A stretch of 64,000 nt of DNA from NCBI GenBank assembly GCA_030052745.1, contig JANBVO010000005.1, positions 1,116,001-1,180,000 of the forward strand. The letters are read 5' to 3'. Both the position numbers and the translations under genes were made by a program. Of the stretch, positions 1-10,195 are shown piece by piece. Source of the stretch: Pleurostoma richardsiae. Taxonomy: Eukaryota > Ascomycota > Sordariomycetes > Calosphaeriales > Pleurostomataceae. Positions within the stretch are counted from its first letter, which is position 1; every line of letters begins with the position of its first letter. The notes under the pieces were generated by a model, which saw nothing but the letters and a program-made list of their open reading frames with translations, ran no database searches and was not told where the DNA came from.

Positions 1-558
1 GGCGCAGTAAGTTTTGGTAGTATAGTTGTTCGGCTTGGATGCCCTCGTCATAATGTGTGGTCGCTGGTTTCTAGGCAGTTTTGCAATAGCTACGCGCGAG
101 AAACGCCGTAGAATCTGTTCAGTCTGGGTTGAATGATTTACTTGAGGGGCTCTTGCGCCCACGATGGGTTATGGATCATGGCATGACTTGGTTATAAAAA
201 GGGCGAACTACTCTTGCTTGATTTCCCGCTTTTGATAGAGAGAATGAAAGATTTCCTCTAGAGATCATTACTTCGACCTGGAAATGGCTTCTCGTCTTTA
301 CTTCGCGAGACATACCGACTCTGAATGAAAGGGTGCATGGAGGACCAACAAGAGCCTTTTCGGCGAATGCTCTGCTTCTGTTCGTAATAAATTGCTGACA
401 TGTATGCAATTGGGGCTGCGTTTGCTGTATCTATGCTTGCTATGCCTTTCCCGACTGAGCCCATGCACCTCAGAAAACGCCTCGCCAAAACCAACTCCCA
501 GCCAGCCTACTGCCAACCGACCGGGACTCCTCCTCCTTCTCAGAGAACATGCTGCTCA
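1..558. other. 3' flank of the App1 gene, no gene seen
   Basis: No reading frame here has a recognisable domain or a credible start. It is the downstream flank of the minus-strand App1-type gene. Short frames on both strands look random. Confidence 0.5.
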
Positions 559-3426
559 CTACCTCCCCAACGCATCCCTGACTATCCCAACAGCCTCCTC
601 GACCACGTCGTCCCCCCGCCGCCAGGTATACAGCTGCACGCCCTGCGCATCCAGCACGTCGTGCGCGCGCTCCAGCCGCCGCCTCCACAGGTCCACCTTC
701 TTGTTCGCGGCGGCGGCCATCTGCTGCGCCGCGGGGGCGGAAGGCCCACTCGCGGGCACCGCCGTCGCCACGGCCGCCAGACCGGCTACCGCGGACGGCG
801 GGAGGGGATCGAGGCTCTCGAGGTCGGAGCTCGAGTTGGTGCGGCGGTGCGCGAGCAGGCGGGGGCTGAGGGACATGATGGAGGAGGGCGTGCCGCGACG
901 GCGTGGGGGAGGGGGTGGAGGAGGTCCTGGCCTGCCTGAGGCGGGGGCGGAGGCAGAAGTCTTGGACGTGGTCGCGGAGGAGTTGGACGCAGGCGTGGTC
1001 GCGGGTTCCCGTGCGGCCCTGGACAGGCTGGTGTTGCTGCCCAGGGCCTGGTCGGAGGAATTCTGCATCTGCGCGAGGGGATGGGGCATGCCGCCGTGGG
1101 TCTTGGGACCCGACGGCTTCCGGACCGGCAGGGCGGGTGAGGTAGCCTCCGCCACGTCCGAGGCCGGGCTCCTAAGTGCCGCTGGCTTGGCTGGTCGGGG
1201 AGGTGGCACCTTCCGGCCGGTCTTGCCATCCCCTGCTTTGGTCGCGGGCGCGGGCTGTATGGCCGCATTGCCCATGAGCTGGGCCAGATTCTGGGTCTCG
1301 CTGGTGGTCATCTCCTCAGGTTCATCCGAGAAGTCGATTAGAGTGCCCATGGCCGGGCCATCTGCCTTTGGCGGTTCTGACATGATTCTAGGTGGAAGGG
1401 CAGGCCGGTTTGCAGGGTTATTTGACCGGCCCACGGTGTCGCCGGATCCGTGTCTGGACCGACCGCTCTGTTTCGTGCTGCGGCGGCTCGGGGTCGGATC
1501 AAAGGCGGCGTCGAAATAGCCCTTCTGTTCCGGCGTGGTCACATCGCGTATGAAGACCGCCAGGATCCTGCCCGGATGGGCGACCGCGAGCTCAGTGTAG
1601 ACTTCCAGGTCGGCCTCGCCGCTGTCGCCGACGAGGAGGAACCTGCGCTGAGGGAAGTCGCGTAGGATCTTCTCGAGCGTGCCCTTCTTCCTCTCTGCGA
1701 CGGGCTCGAAGATTCCCTGAAGCATCCCGCTATACTGTTTCAGGTGCAGGGATCCTGGAGGCAATGCTGCCATTCGGAAAAAAGTCGCGATTACGGGAAA
1801 CAGCTGCCACGGGCTGTTGGAGCAGTAATGTACAGCGACTCCCATCTCATGTAGAGTGTTGTACCACTCGCTGACACCCTCAATCGTCAAGCCGTCGAGA
1901 TCTCGGATGAATGTGTTTCGGAAGATCTCCCTGGCACCCATCGAGATGCTAGACTTCTTGATGGTGTCATCGATATCGCTTATGAGGCTGACACCCCGAT
2001 CTTCGATGATGCGGACCGGTTCTGTGGCCGACAGCGTCTCGTTGGCAAGGACACGAACATGGGTCGGGACAAAATCCAGGGCGGCGCGTATCGAGAAGTG
2101 GCCAGCATCGTTGGTCATGACGGTTCGAGACTGCGATGTCTCGTCATTGTAGAAGAAGAGCGTGATAGGGATCTGAACGAGAGGATTGGTCAGGAACGGT
2201 CCCAGCCGTGCCATTAGGTTCGCATTCGCTACTGCCAGTTCCGCCTCTGTCAGATCCGTTGTCGCATTGGAAGAAGGCCTTCCCGTCAGTTTTGGTGACG
2301 ACGGCGCCGACACGGGCGTCCGACCTCCACTTCGAGATCTGACACGCCCTATGCTTCCCCCAACTTCGGCGTCAGAGTCATCTTCTCTAGGAGTCTCGCT
2401 ATAACCGCCTCTGTATGCGGCTTCCTTCTCTGCCTGGCCCCGTCTTTCGATCTCTTCAGCTTCCCTGGCGATCTTCTGCTGCTCACGCATCGACTCGCGG
2501 TCCTCGTGGAGTGTTGACATGTTTAACTGGTCAGAAGCCTGCGTTGTAGGAGCAGGTATTCCGCTGAGTCTCCTGGCCAACCCAATGAGAACACGGTTTC
2601 TTCTCGTCATCGGGCCCTTATGTGGAGAGTAGACCCAGCCGCGGACGTCGACGTCGACGATGGCCTTCTGATCCTCCATCCTAGCCCATTCCTGCCGCCA
2701 GTAGTCCTCGTCGTTCATGTTGGCCTGGGCAGTCGATAGGCCGGCCTCCCGGCCGTTGTCTTTGAACTGCCTGATATGCCGCTTCGCATACGACGGGAAC
2801 AACACCATCTGGTCGTCTCCCTGCACTACAATTGCAGCATCTGGGAATGAGCCGGGGATGCTTATCTGGTTGTCGTCCATGTCCGCGACACCCCGGAGCC
2901 GGGTGTTGCTATATTGATCCCGTATTTCCGACGCAGCTGCCACGCCAGCCCTGTACACACTGCCGGCCATGGCAGCTAGCTTCCGGCGCCTCGATCCGCG
3001 CTCGTATGGCATGGGCGAAGCGGTGGCCGACTCGGAATCGTATCCCCCGCCATAAGCGCCACTACGGTAACCCCATTGCGACATCTTCTGCTCTTCGGCA
3101 AGTCTTAGCCTTTTCACATTCTCGGCTTTCCCTCGTCTCTGCTGTCCGAGCCGCGAGGGAGACTTGGGCGGCGGCAGCAGCCGGCGGGTATGGCGGGCTA
3201 TTAGGTCGACTAGTCTTGTCTTGCTGCGGCGGCGGCGCTGACGTTCGACGAGGTAGCGATAGACGCCTGACTGGAGACTGTGCTTGTAGTAGGGGACGGT
3301 TTCGAGCTGGAAGTCGAGGAGTTTCTCTCGGTATCGCTCACGGACTGCGCGCGGGAACAGATAGCGGAGCAGGCTCTGTTTGTGGTGCGGATGACCGTGG
3401 CGCCAGAAGGGTCGGAAGGGAGCCAC
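559..3426 (-). CDS. APP1: App1-type phosphatidate phosphatase (actin patch protein 1)
   Basis: Members of this family (DUF2183/App1) dephosphorylate phosphatidate at cortical actin patches and link lipid turnover to endocytosis. The frame is 955 codons. Around residue 484 it carries SDIDDTIKKSS, the DxDxT-type catalytic motif of this haloacid-dehalogenase-like group, and later FLLVGDSGEADLEVY, the second conserved motif. The C-terminal third is low-complexity and proline-rich (KVPPPRPAKP, PGPPPPPPPRRRG), as expected for SH3-domain ligands. The start is unsettled. The open frame begins at a GTG at 3426 and the first in-frame ATG is at 3084 (MSQWGYRSG, giving 841 residues). The intervening 114 codons look coding (basic, with a YLFPRAVRERYREKLLDFQ segment), so an upstream exon supplying the ATG is likely. 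I could not find its splice donor. Codons are strongly GC-biased, which creates long antisense frames. Confidence 0.85.
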   Translation of the reverse strand: MAPFRPFWRHGHPHHKQSLLRYLFPRAVRERYREKLLDFQLETVPYYKHSLQSGVYRYLVERQRRRRSKTRLVDLIARHTRRLLPPPKSPSRLGQQRRGKAENVKRLRLAEEQKMSQWGYRSGAYGGGYDSESATASPMPYERGSRRRKLAAMAGSVYRAGVAAASEIRDQYSNTRLRGVADMDDNQISIPGSFPDAAIVVQGDDQMVLFPSYAKRHIRQFKDNGREAGLSTAQANMNDEDYWRQEWARMEDQKAIVDVDVRGWVYSPHKGPMTRRNRVLIGLARRLSGIPAPTTQASDQLNMSTLHEDRESMREQQKIAREAEEIERRGQAEKEAAYRGGYSETPREDDSDAEVGGSIGRVRSRSGGRTPVSAPSSPKLTGRPSSNATTDLTEAELAVANANLMARLGPFLTNPLVQIPITLFFYNDETSQSRTVMTNDAGHFSIRAALDFVPTHVRVLANETLSATEPVRIIEDRGVSLISDIDDTIKKSSISMGAREIFRNTFIRDLDGLTIEGVSEWYNTLHEMGVAVHYCSNSPWQLFPVIATFFRMAALPPGSLHLKQYSGMLQGIFEPVAERKKGTLEKILRDFPQRRFLLVGDSGEADLEVYTELAVAHPGRILAVFIRDVTTPEQKGYFDAAFDPTPSRRSTKQSGRSRHGSGDTVGRSNNPANRPALPPRIMSEPPKADGPAMGTLIDFSDEPEEMTTSETQNLAQLMGNAAIQPAPATKAGDGKTGRKVPPPRPAKPAALRSPASDVAEATSPALPVRKPSGPKTHGGMPHPLAQMQNSSDQALGSNTSLSRAAREPATTPASNSSATTSKTSASAPASGRPGPPPPPPPRRRGTPSSIMSLSPRLLAHRRTNSSSDLESLDPLPPSAVAGLAAVATAVPASGPSAPAAQQMAAAANKKVDLWRRRLERAHDVLDAQGVQLYTWRRGDDVVEEAVGIVRDALGR

Positions 3427-4405
3427 CTTGACTGCGTCTGCGGCACAGCAGATTCTTCAGGCGACTCAAGGCCTCAGTAATCTGGGCGGCAGCGGTATTG
3501 ACTCTTATATTGGAGGCTCCAGAATGGAATTCGAGCCTTAGGGCAGGGCGGAACGGCGCCGATGTCAAGGCGCAGGACGAGGCAGAAGGCAGAAACAGGC
3601 GGACAGGCCCTGTGACTGCCGCTCTTGCGCTGATAAACGAGCAGGTCACCGGCAGTGACGCATGATCTGGCCGCCGGGTCTTCAAGGGTCTCAGGTCGCC
3701 GTCCGCTGCTAGCCGGCGTCAGACAGTCGGCGTCTTGGGCGGGAGTACAGGCCCGAGGGTCGGTAGGTGGTCGAGGGAGTCGATTTGTTCGCGGTGATGC
3801 TCGTGGTACCGGACGGGAATCTGTTTGGCTGTGACTGGCTCATGGGAAAGCTCCCAGGCGGCCGCTCTGTAGCAGCTACGTCACCTAAGCTCCCCCCCAC
3901 AGGAGCCTTGTCTCGGCCAAGAACCCTCGCCAAGCAGCGTCAACTGACAATGCAAACACTATAAGTGGCCCCCTTTCGACGCTACAGCGTGGAAGATCAC
4001 AGACCACAGACAGATATTCAGGTACTTAGCCTCATTTCTCTCTGACTCGCCAGCAGCGAACATGGATGGAAAAGGCGTTGAGGAAGCTGCTAGCCGAATA
4101 CATGCAAAAGCTGGTCCACAGCGGCCACACCCGCTCTTTTGGTGCCTACGCCGAGAACTCCTTATGACACCTTATCTCAACTACGATCGAGTTCACGAGG
4201 TTAGTGAATTAAAAGTGCGTTAGCTGAGGATAAAGCTGTTCAAAGGGTCGGTCGTGCTGTATCAATCCGGAAGCCTTCCACGCTGCCCTCTGAAGCTTGT
4301 GGAGACTTGAGAACATATCGGTTCTCAGCCTAAGATGCAAAGCGTCTTATATACAGCAAAACGGTCGAGTACACCAACCAACGAACCAACCAGCAATTGG
4401 TAAAT
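3427..4405. other. Upstream region of the App1 gene, no complete gene
   Basis: Probable promoter and 5' leader of the minus-strand App1-type gene, possibly including its missing first exon. A minus-strand frame starting with ATG at 3843 (MSQSQPNRF) runs 44 codons and could be that exon, but no clear GTRAGT donor follows it. Nothing else is recognisable. Confidence 0.35.
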
Positions 4406-4511
4406 GGGTTTGTGGCGCAATAGGTAGCGCGTTGGTCTCATAATCAATCCTTATGACAGCGTCTCAGACACTGACATCCAAAGGTCGTGAGTTCGATCCT
4501 CACCAAGCCCA
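4406..4511 (+). tRNA. tRNA-Met (elongator, anticodon CAT) with a 33-base intron
   Basis: The cloverleaf folds fully. The acceptor stem GGGTTTG pairs with CAAGCCC. The D arm is GCGC-AATAGGTA-GCGC and the T arm is GTGAG-TTCGATC-CTCAC. The anticodon loop CTCATAA carries CAT. The intron lies at 4443-4475, one base 3' of the anticodon, the canonical nuclear position. The T31/T39 non-pair in the anticodon stem is, as I recall, also usual in eukaryotic elongator tRNA-Met. A73 is at 4511. The structure argues for elongator rather than initiator tRNA. Confidence 0.95.
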
Positions 4512-4515
4512 TTCC

Positions 4516-4522
4516 TTTTTTT
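4516..4522 (+). terminator. Pol III T-run terminator after tRNA-Met
   Basis: Seven consecutive T residues begin five bases after the tRNA 3' end, the usual RNA polymerase III stop. Confidence 0.8.
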
Positions 4523-4963
4523 GCTCGTGACAATGCATGCATCTTGTATATGCCAGTGAATTTAATTTTTGTGATGTTCAAAATGCTTTGATCTTATGTG
4601 TGTGATTATCCTCAAAGGAGCAAGACGGCCAGACGGTAAGATTGAAATGAATTGCCGTGTTAGTCCTCCTTGGACTAATCATCTACGGTAAGGACTGTGA
4701 TCCATTCTGGCCCCCTGCTATACTCGGCTGTAGGATCTTGAGTTGGTGCAGTAGAGCATCATTACTTTCTCAGTTCAGAGACATAACTCTTTCTAGGGTA
4801 ATCGCCATAGGCAGGTAGAGAGCATCTTTCAAGAAGGATAGTTGAGCTCCATGTCACGGCGGCTGCACAGATCTAGCGCAAGGGCCAGGCGGTTACAAGC
4901 CTGCTTAGAGTTGGCGAACGTGAGCCTCTGAATGTCATACGCTCCTCATTGTCTAACGAACTA
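4523..4963. other. Spacer between tRNA-Met and the DRS1 stop, no gene
   Basis: A/T-richer than the flanking genes. It probably contains the 3' untranslated region of the minus-strand helicase gene. No frame looks coding. Confidence 0.5.
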
Positions 4964-7339
4964 TCACCTCCTCTTGCCAGTAGCAGGCTTGCCTGCCTTG
5001 GGGCTCTTGCCTCCAGGGCCAGGTTTCTTCCCCTTCTTGTCCTTCTTCATGTTGAGCACGGCACCCTTGCCGGCCCTCTCCGCGCTGCCCTTCTTCCACG
5101 CCCTCCCGTGGCTCCTCTCCACCTTGGCGTCGAGCTTTTTCTTGTCCTTGTTGCTCAGCTTGCCGTCATTCTTCTTCTTGAGCGACTCCCTGACGCCGTT
5201 GAGCTCCGCCCGGCCGGCCTCTCTGGCCTTCTTCTTGTCCTGCTCCGTCTCGAACCAGGTCCGCTTTGGCCGCGACTTGATCTCGTCTTCGTGCGCCAGC
5301 AGGTTCTCACCCTTGCGCACCTGCATGTCCACCTGCGCCATCTGCCTCTCCTCCTTCTCCTCCTGCATCACCATCTCCACTTCGTCTTCCAGCTCGTCCA
5401 CCTTGGCCTGCCACTTGTCTGCCTCGGCGGGCTCGATCACCCGGCTGATGATCTTCGCGCCCTGCGCCTTGCCCGCCTTGACCGCAGCCTTGACAACCTT
5501 GCGGTCCGGCTCCGCAGCGAGGGTCACGGCGACACCGCTGCGGCCAGCTCGAGCGGTACGTCCGACACGGTGGACGTAGATCTCGGGCGTCTGAGGCGCC
5601 TCGTAGTTGATGACGGTGTCGACGCCCTTGATGTCGAGACCACGGGAGGCCAGGTCCGTGGCGAGAAGGTAGGACACTTTGCCGTCGCGGAACGTCTCCA
5701 CGCTGGCAATGCGCTGCGCCTGGTTCATGCTGCCGTGGAGTTCGGCACAAGACAATCCGAGCAGACCGAAGATGATGCGTGTGGTGTGGGCGACCTTCTT
5801 CTGCCTGAAGAAGATGATGACGCGCTGCGTGTACAAGTTCTTGCACAGGTAAAGCAGATATCCCATGCGCTTCTCTTCGCGGCCCGGCCGCAGACGTACG
5901 AACTCTTGGGTGAGTGTGACGTTGGTTTTCTTCTGAGAGTCCACCATTATCCTGACAGGCTTGTTGAGACCAACGCGGATGAGGTTATCAACCGACGAGG
6001 TCATGGTAGCGGAGAAGAGCATCGTCTGCCTAGACTTGGGCAGCGTCGTAAGAATCTCGTTCAGCTCGTCGGCGAATCCATCTTCCAACATTCGGTCCGC
6101 CTCGTCCAAGACAAGAATCTCGATGGTCTCGACGGCAAAGCTGGCCGAGTTGCGCATGTGATCGATGAATCGACCCGGAGTGCCGATGATGACGTCCGGC
6201 CTTAAGCGGAGCTCCGCCTCCTGGACTTTGAGACTCAAACCTCCAACAGCCAGGCAAAACTTGATGTCTGTGTAACTAGCCAATTTGGTAGCGACTGCAT
6301 GACATTGTATTGCCAGTTCTCGGGTAGGGGTGAGTATGACAACGCGGCTGGTCGGCACCTTCTTCGGCCGATAAAGGAGACGCTCAATGATTGGGACGAT
6401 GAACGCTGCAGTTTTGCCAGATCCAGTGACAGCACCGCCCACAACGTCTTTGCCCATCAGAGCAATCGGGATAGTCTTTGCCTGGATAGGCGTAGGTTTC
6501 GCAAATCCAACCGCCGCGAGGCCGCGCAGGATCGGCCGCGACAGCGACATAGCTTGGAACGAACCGCTGCTGTCCTTCTTGCCAGGCTTCGCTGGCTCCT
6601 CCGGGGCAAAAAATGCTTCCCTCTTTGCAGCTTCTTCCTCATCATCGTCGTCATCGTCCGAGCCAGAGGCTCCCCCATGGTCGTCGGGGTGGGCGACCGG
6701 AGTAGCGACAGAATCGTCGTCTGAAGCAGCTTCCTCGTCATCCTCGGGATCTTGTTCCGAGCCAGCGTCGTCACCAGACTCTTCAACATCTGATCCCACA
6801 GCCATACCGAAAGCATCTTCAGCAAGAACCTCGTCATCATCGTCGTCAAGGTCCAAGCTGGCTTCGTCTCCATCCTCGCCTCCATCATCCGACGCTTTCC
6901 CCTCCTTGGCTTCCGCTTCGGGACCTGCACTTGGCTTCTTGCTACCATTGACTTTGCCTTCTTTCTTCTCTCTCCTCCGCCGTATTATTTCGTCCAGGTC
7001 GACGCCAGTCTTCTCGTTCATGGCCTTCTTGGCACCCTCGAAGCCCCATCCGTCGAATTCGCCTGCACCGATGTCGACGGTGCCATCGGCCATGAACTCA
7101 AAATCGGAGTCCATGGCACCATCGTCCTCTTCATTCTGGCCCCATATTCCCTCGGCTTGCCCTTCCTCCGCGGAATCGTCGCCTTTCTGGGACTTTTTCG
7201 CTTTCTTGCTTGTCTTCGCCTTCTTTTTCGGAGGTGCAGGCGTGGGCAAGACCTCTTCCTCGATGGTCATAGCTTCATTGTCTGACAGCGTGAGAATGAA
7301 GTCATCCTCCGCCGCTTTTCTCTTCTGAGAGGGAGCCAT
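4964..7339 (-). CDS. DRS1: ATP-dependent DEAD-box RNA helicase Drs1 (60S ribosome assembly)
   Basis: Drs1/DDX27 is a nucleolar helicase needed for 27S pre-rRNA processing and large-subunit assembly. The 791-residue protein has a lysine-rich then very acidic N-terminal region (D/E/S tracts, residues about 40-250), followed by the helicase core. The core shows the Q-motif region ([10 protein letters not shown]), motif I (TGSGKT, about residue 306), [15 protein letters not shown], motif II VLDEADR (about 413), motif III SAT, and the C-terminal motifs [11 protein letters not shown] and [11 protein letters not shown]. The tail is basic ([11 protein letters not shown]-type repeats), as in nucleolar proteins. 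I start it at the ATG at 7339 ([14 protein letters not shown]). The frame stays open 82 codons further upstream, but that part looks non-coding and lacks family similarity. No introns are needed. Confidence 0.95.
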   Translation of the reverse strand: MAPSQKRKAAEDDFILTLSDNEAMTIEEEVLPTPAPPKKKAKTSKKAKKSQKGDDSAEEGQAEGIWGQNEEDDGAMDSDFEFMADGTVDIGAGEFDGWGFEGAKKAMNEKTGVDLDEIIRRRREKKEGKVNGSKKPSAGPEAEAKEGKASDDGGEDGDEASLDLDDDDDEVLAEDAFGMAVGSDVEESGDDAGSEQDPEDDEEAASDDDSVATPVAHPDDHGGASGSDDDDDDEEEAAKREAFFAPEEPAKPGKKDSSGSFQAMSLSRPILRGLAAVGFAKPTPIQAKTIPIALMGKDVVGGAVTGSGKTAAFIVPIIERLLYRPKKVPTSRVVILTPTRELAIQCHAVATKLASYTDIKFCLAVGGLSLKVQEAELRLRPDVIIGTPGRFIDHMRNSASFAVETIEILVLDEADRMLEDGFADELNEILTTLPKSRQTMLFSATMTSSVDNLIRVGLNKPVRIMVDSQKKTNVTLTQEFVRLRPGREEKRMGYLLYLCKNLYTQRVIIFFRQKKVAHTTRIIFGLLGLSCAELHGSMNQAQRIASVETFRDGKVSYLLATDLASRGLDIKGVDTVINYEAPQTPEIYVHRVGRTARAGRSGVAVTLAAEPDRKVVKAAVKAGKAQGAKIISRVIEPAEADKWQAKVDELEDEVEMVMQEEKEERQMAQVDMQVRKGENLLAHEDEIKSRPKRTWFETEQDKKKAREAGRAELNGVRESLKKKNDGKLSNKDKKKLDAKVERSHGRAWKKGSAERAGKGAVLNMKKDKKGKKPGPGGKSPKAGKPATGKRR

Positions 7340-8222
7340 TGTGCTGCGTTTGTTTTGTATGCTCCTCCTCAACAAAGAGCGAAATGTCGCCTTCTTGGCT
7401 GCCAAAGAACGGATTTCCGCTTGTCTACGGAGTACGCCGCTACTTGCTGGAAACTTTTTTTTCTGCCAGTCCCCTGAGAGCGGGCTACCTAACGCCCGGG
7501 CGGTGAGTACTCGACCCCACCTTCTCCGCTTGACGGACACAAGACGGCACGGAACTCTCCGTGGACTTCGGACCAGTCCCTGCACTGCAGTCTTGTCTTG
7601 ATGACATAATGTGTTCTCAGTGCAGAGCTATGATGTTCGGCGGGAGATTATACGAAGCCATCTACATTATGTTACTATTACGTAGAAATGTAAGACTCTG
7701 TGAAGGCGCCTTTAGCCGGTTGAACGTAGTCGTAGAGAGAACGACCGAGCGGAGCTGTACACGTGCAAGCCGAGTACGGAACGAACGGCAGTACACATCA
7801 GCTTGAGTCACACCGAGTCGGTACCTTCGGGGATGACTTATCGGCGACGAGCAAGCTACCTGAGGTACCTTGGTAATTGTAAGTTAGCACTTTGGACAGT
7901 GAAAGTAAACACACAAGTGGCCACACCGGGGCAACAACGACCCGGCCCGACCCTGCTCCGGCAACCCCACCACCGTTGATTGGGCGACAAGCGGTCCATT
8001 GAATTCGATGCCTTGCAATGATTCTGGAAGCACGACAACCACCAGGGGCGAGCCGCTGAACGAATAATTTCTCTCCAAAACTTCGTTTCGTCGCAGCCTG
8101 GTGTTTGCTCTCTGTCGCCTCTCCATTTCTCTTCGCGATACCCATCTTGTCGCGTTTCTCTCCCAGCCTCGAAACCCGTTTGTATTCATTCGCGTCCATC
8201 TCCACACGGACACACTTCCAAA
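7340..8222. other. Divergent promoter region between DRS1 and the EB1 gene
   Basis: The helicase (-) and EB1 (+) genes are transcribed away from each other from this 883-base interval. No coding frame is credible. The part nearest 8223 is pyrimidine-rich (TCTCTCTCC-like), as in many fungal leaders. Confidence 0.5.
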
Positions 8223-9204
8223 ATGGGTGAATCAAGGTTAGTAATGGACTTCGTCGCGAGCTGTCGCGAGCCCACCAGCCAGCGCCTTCTAATAGAACAT
8301 AACCTGACAATCGCTTCTTTGCAGACAGGAGCTCATCCAATGGCTCAACAGCCTGCTCCAACTCAACATCACCAAAGTAGAGCAATGTGGAACCGGGTAA
8401 GGATGCGCTACCCCTCCCCCGCTTCGAGGCGCCGATTTCAACGACGGTACCTGACGATAAATACCAGAGCTGCCCTCTGCCAGGTCTTTGACAGCATCTT
8501 CATGGACGTGCCCATGTCCAAGGTGAAGTTCAACGTCAATACCGAATATGCGTACATTCAGAACTTCAAGGTGTTGCAGAGTAAGTCATTCCCCTCTCAG
8601 CTCTCAGCCCCGGCCAGCCCTTCACCGCAGCGACATGATCCGTCGGACCCTGGTGCTGACTCGATCGCGTCCAGACACATTCGCGAAGCACCAGATTGAC
8701 AAGCCTATCCACGTCGAGTCCCTGGTGAAATGCAAGATGCAGGACAACCTCGAGTTCCTGCAGTGGACGAAACGCTTCTGGGATCAGTACTACCCTGGCG
8801 GTGACTACGATGCTCTTGCTAGACGGAAGGGTGGCTCTATGCCTTCTAGCGGAGGCCCCCGTGCTACGACCGGCAGTGCTGCCGCACGACGGGGTGGTAC
8901 TACTCCCACGACCGGTCCTCGCGTTGGCGCCAGGGCTGGTGCTGGACCGGCCACGGCCGCCCTGCAGCAGGAGAACGCAACGTTGAAGGAGACTGTCGTC
9001 GGCTTAGAGCGCGAGCGTGACTTCTATTTCAGCAAGCTCCGCGATATTGAACTTCTCGTCCAGCAAGCCTGCGAAGAGGACCCAGAGCTGGAGAAGCAGG
9101 AGGATGGCCTCATCAAACAGATCCAGACTATTCTCTACTCAACAGAGGAGGGCTTCGAGATCCCCGCGGAAGGAGAAGGCTTGGATGACCAGGAGACGTT
9201 CTAG
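8223..9204 (+). CDS. EB1/Bim1/Mal3 microtubule plus-end-binding protein
   Basis: EB1 proteins bind growing microtubule ends and recruit other tip proteins. I infer four exons: 8223-8236, 8325-8396, 8468-8580 and 8675-9204 (729 bases, 242 residues). Introns have GTTAGT, GTAAGG and GTAAGT donors and end in TTGCAG, ACCAG and TCCAG. The phases fit exactly. The N-terminal calponin-homology domain reads QELIQWLNSLLQLN, then ALCQVFDSIF, NFKVLQNTFAKH and LEFLQWTKRFWDQYYPG. A G/A/T-rich basic linker follows. The C-terminal EBH coiled coil (ERDFYFSKLRDIELLVQQ, about residues 175-205) ends in an acidic tail DDQETF. The first exon codes for fewer than five residues, so single-frame gene calls miss the true start. 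Confidence 0.93.
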
Positions 9205-10195
9205 AGGCCACGAGATCTTCTTGACTGTGTACTACTTGGCAAGGAGTCTAAAACATGGGGCAGTCTGAGGAGGATATTTGCAAGAAAGTGGGCGGGCACA
9301 TACCAGCATTGGAGGCCTGAATGTGGGCTGGGAAGCCACGATGCTTGACGATAGAGGGAGCAACTGCATAACCAGGGCATCTCCTTGCGGAAGATGGGAC
9401 ATTGGTTGTGCAAGCAGCGGAGGTCACGGTCTATGCTTTCATAGTCAGGAGAATGACTGTCTACGGCTCCTTTCGACATGCTCTAGCTCACTAGAAGGGA
9501 ACGAGGGCACTCTGGCTAGACGCTTCCCCAGGGGACAACGGCAATGCCAAATAGAATATGGCCTATAAATCCAAGTCTCTCAGGACAACTTTCTCCATGA
9601 AAGACAAGTTATGCCAAGTGTAACAGGACCTTGTATGCCTTAGCAGACCTGTCCACACCGCCGGTATTAACATTACAATGCATCTGTGAAGATTCACCCA
9701 CAAGAAGCAGCAGAATGGAGAATGGGAGGTGGAGACTGGCCGTTCCCAGTGGTCTGGGCTGAGACACAGGACCATGCATAAACCGTTCTGGCTTAGCGGC
9801 AGCTAGGCTCCGCGCCACAGCTGTCGATGGGGCTGCCTGGAGTCCCGTTGGATGACGCCTGAGGAGGCTGCAGCTTGAACCTTCAATACCCTCCAGTTCG
9901 CCCATCTGAACCCTTTCACCATCTCGCCTTCTTGCAGATACGCAGGTACCTGAAGTTTTGTCTTTCAACCACAGCTCGACTGCAGGAGAGCTGCGTGGCG
10001 AAGGCTCTCCTCTGCTCAATTCCATCTGCGGCTACGTCACCAACTGCGTCCGCGGCCTCAAAGACCCCGACCGGACTAAGCTGGCAGCTCAATCGCCACC
10101 AGATCATCCCACTCGACGTCCGTAGACGGCATCCCACTCGACGTCCGTAGACGATCCCGACCTACAGCGGCCTCAGCCTCGCAAAACCGGACACC
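9205..10195. other. Interval between the EB1 and Vam7-like genes
   Basis: Contains the EB1 3' flank and the leader of the PX-SNARE gene, including a 25-base tandem duplication (listed separately). No frame on either strand has a recognisable domain. Confidence 0.5.
10105..10153. repeat. 25-base direct tandem duplication in the Vam7-like leader
   Basis: Two adjacent copies of a unit beginning CATCCCACTCGACGTCCGTA, differing only at the last position, end about 42 bases before the ATG at 10196. It would lie in the 5' untranslated region or core promoter. It looks like a recent slip duplication. Confidence 0.9.

Noticed and set aside
392-1519. Long plus-strand frame (375 residues) opposite the App1 gene
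   Set aside because: It is the antisense shadow of a GC-rich coding region, with low-complexity Arg/Ser/Ala-rich sequence and no domain.
4949-6205. Plus-strand frame of 418 residues opposite DRS1
   Set aside because: Antisense shadow of the helicase; Leu/Val/Arg-rich filler without motifs.
6387-7328. Ser-rich plus-strand frame of 313 residues
   Set aside because: Mirror of the acidic GAC/GAG/TCC repeats in the helicase N-terminus.
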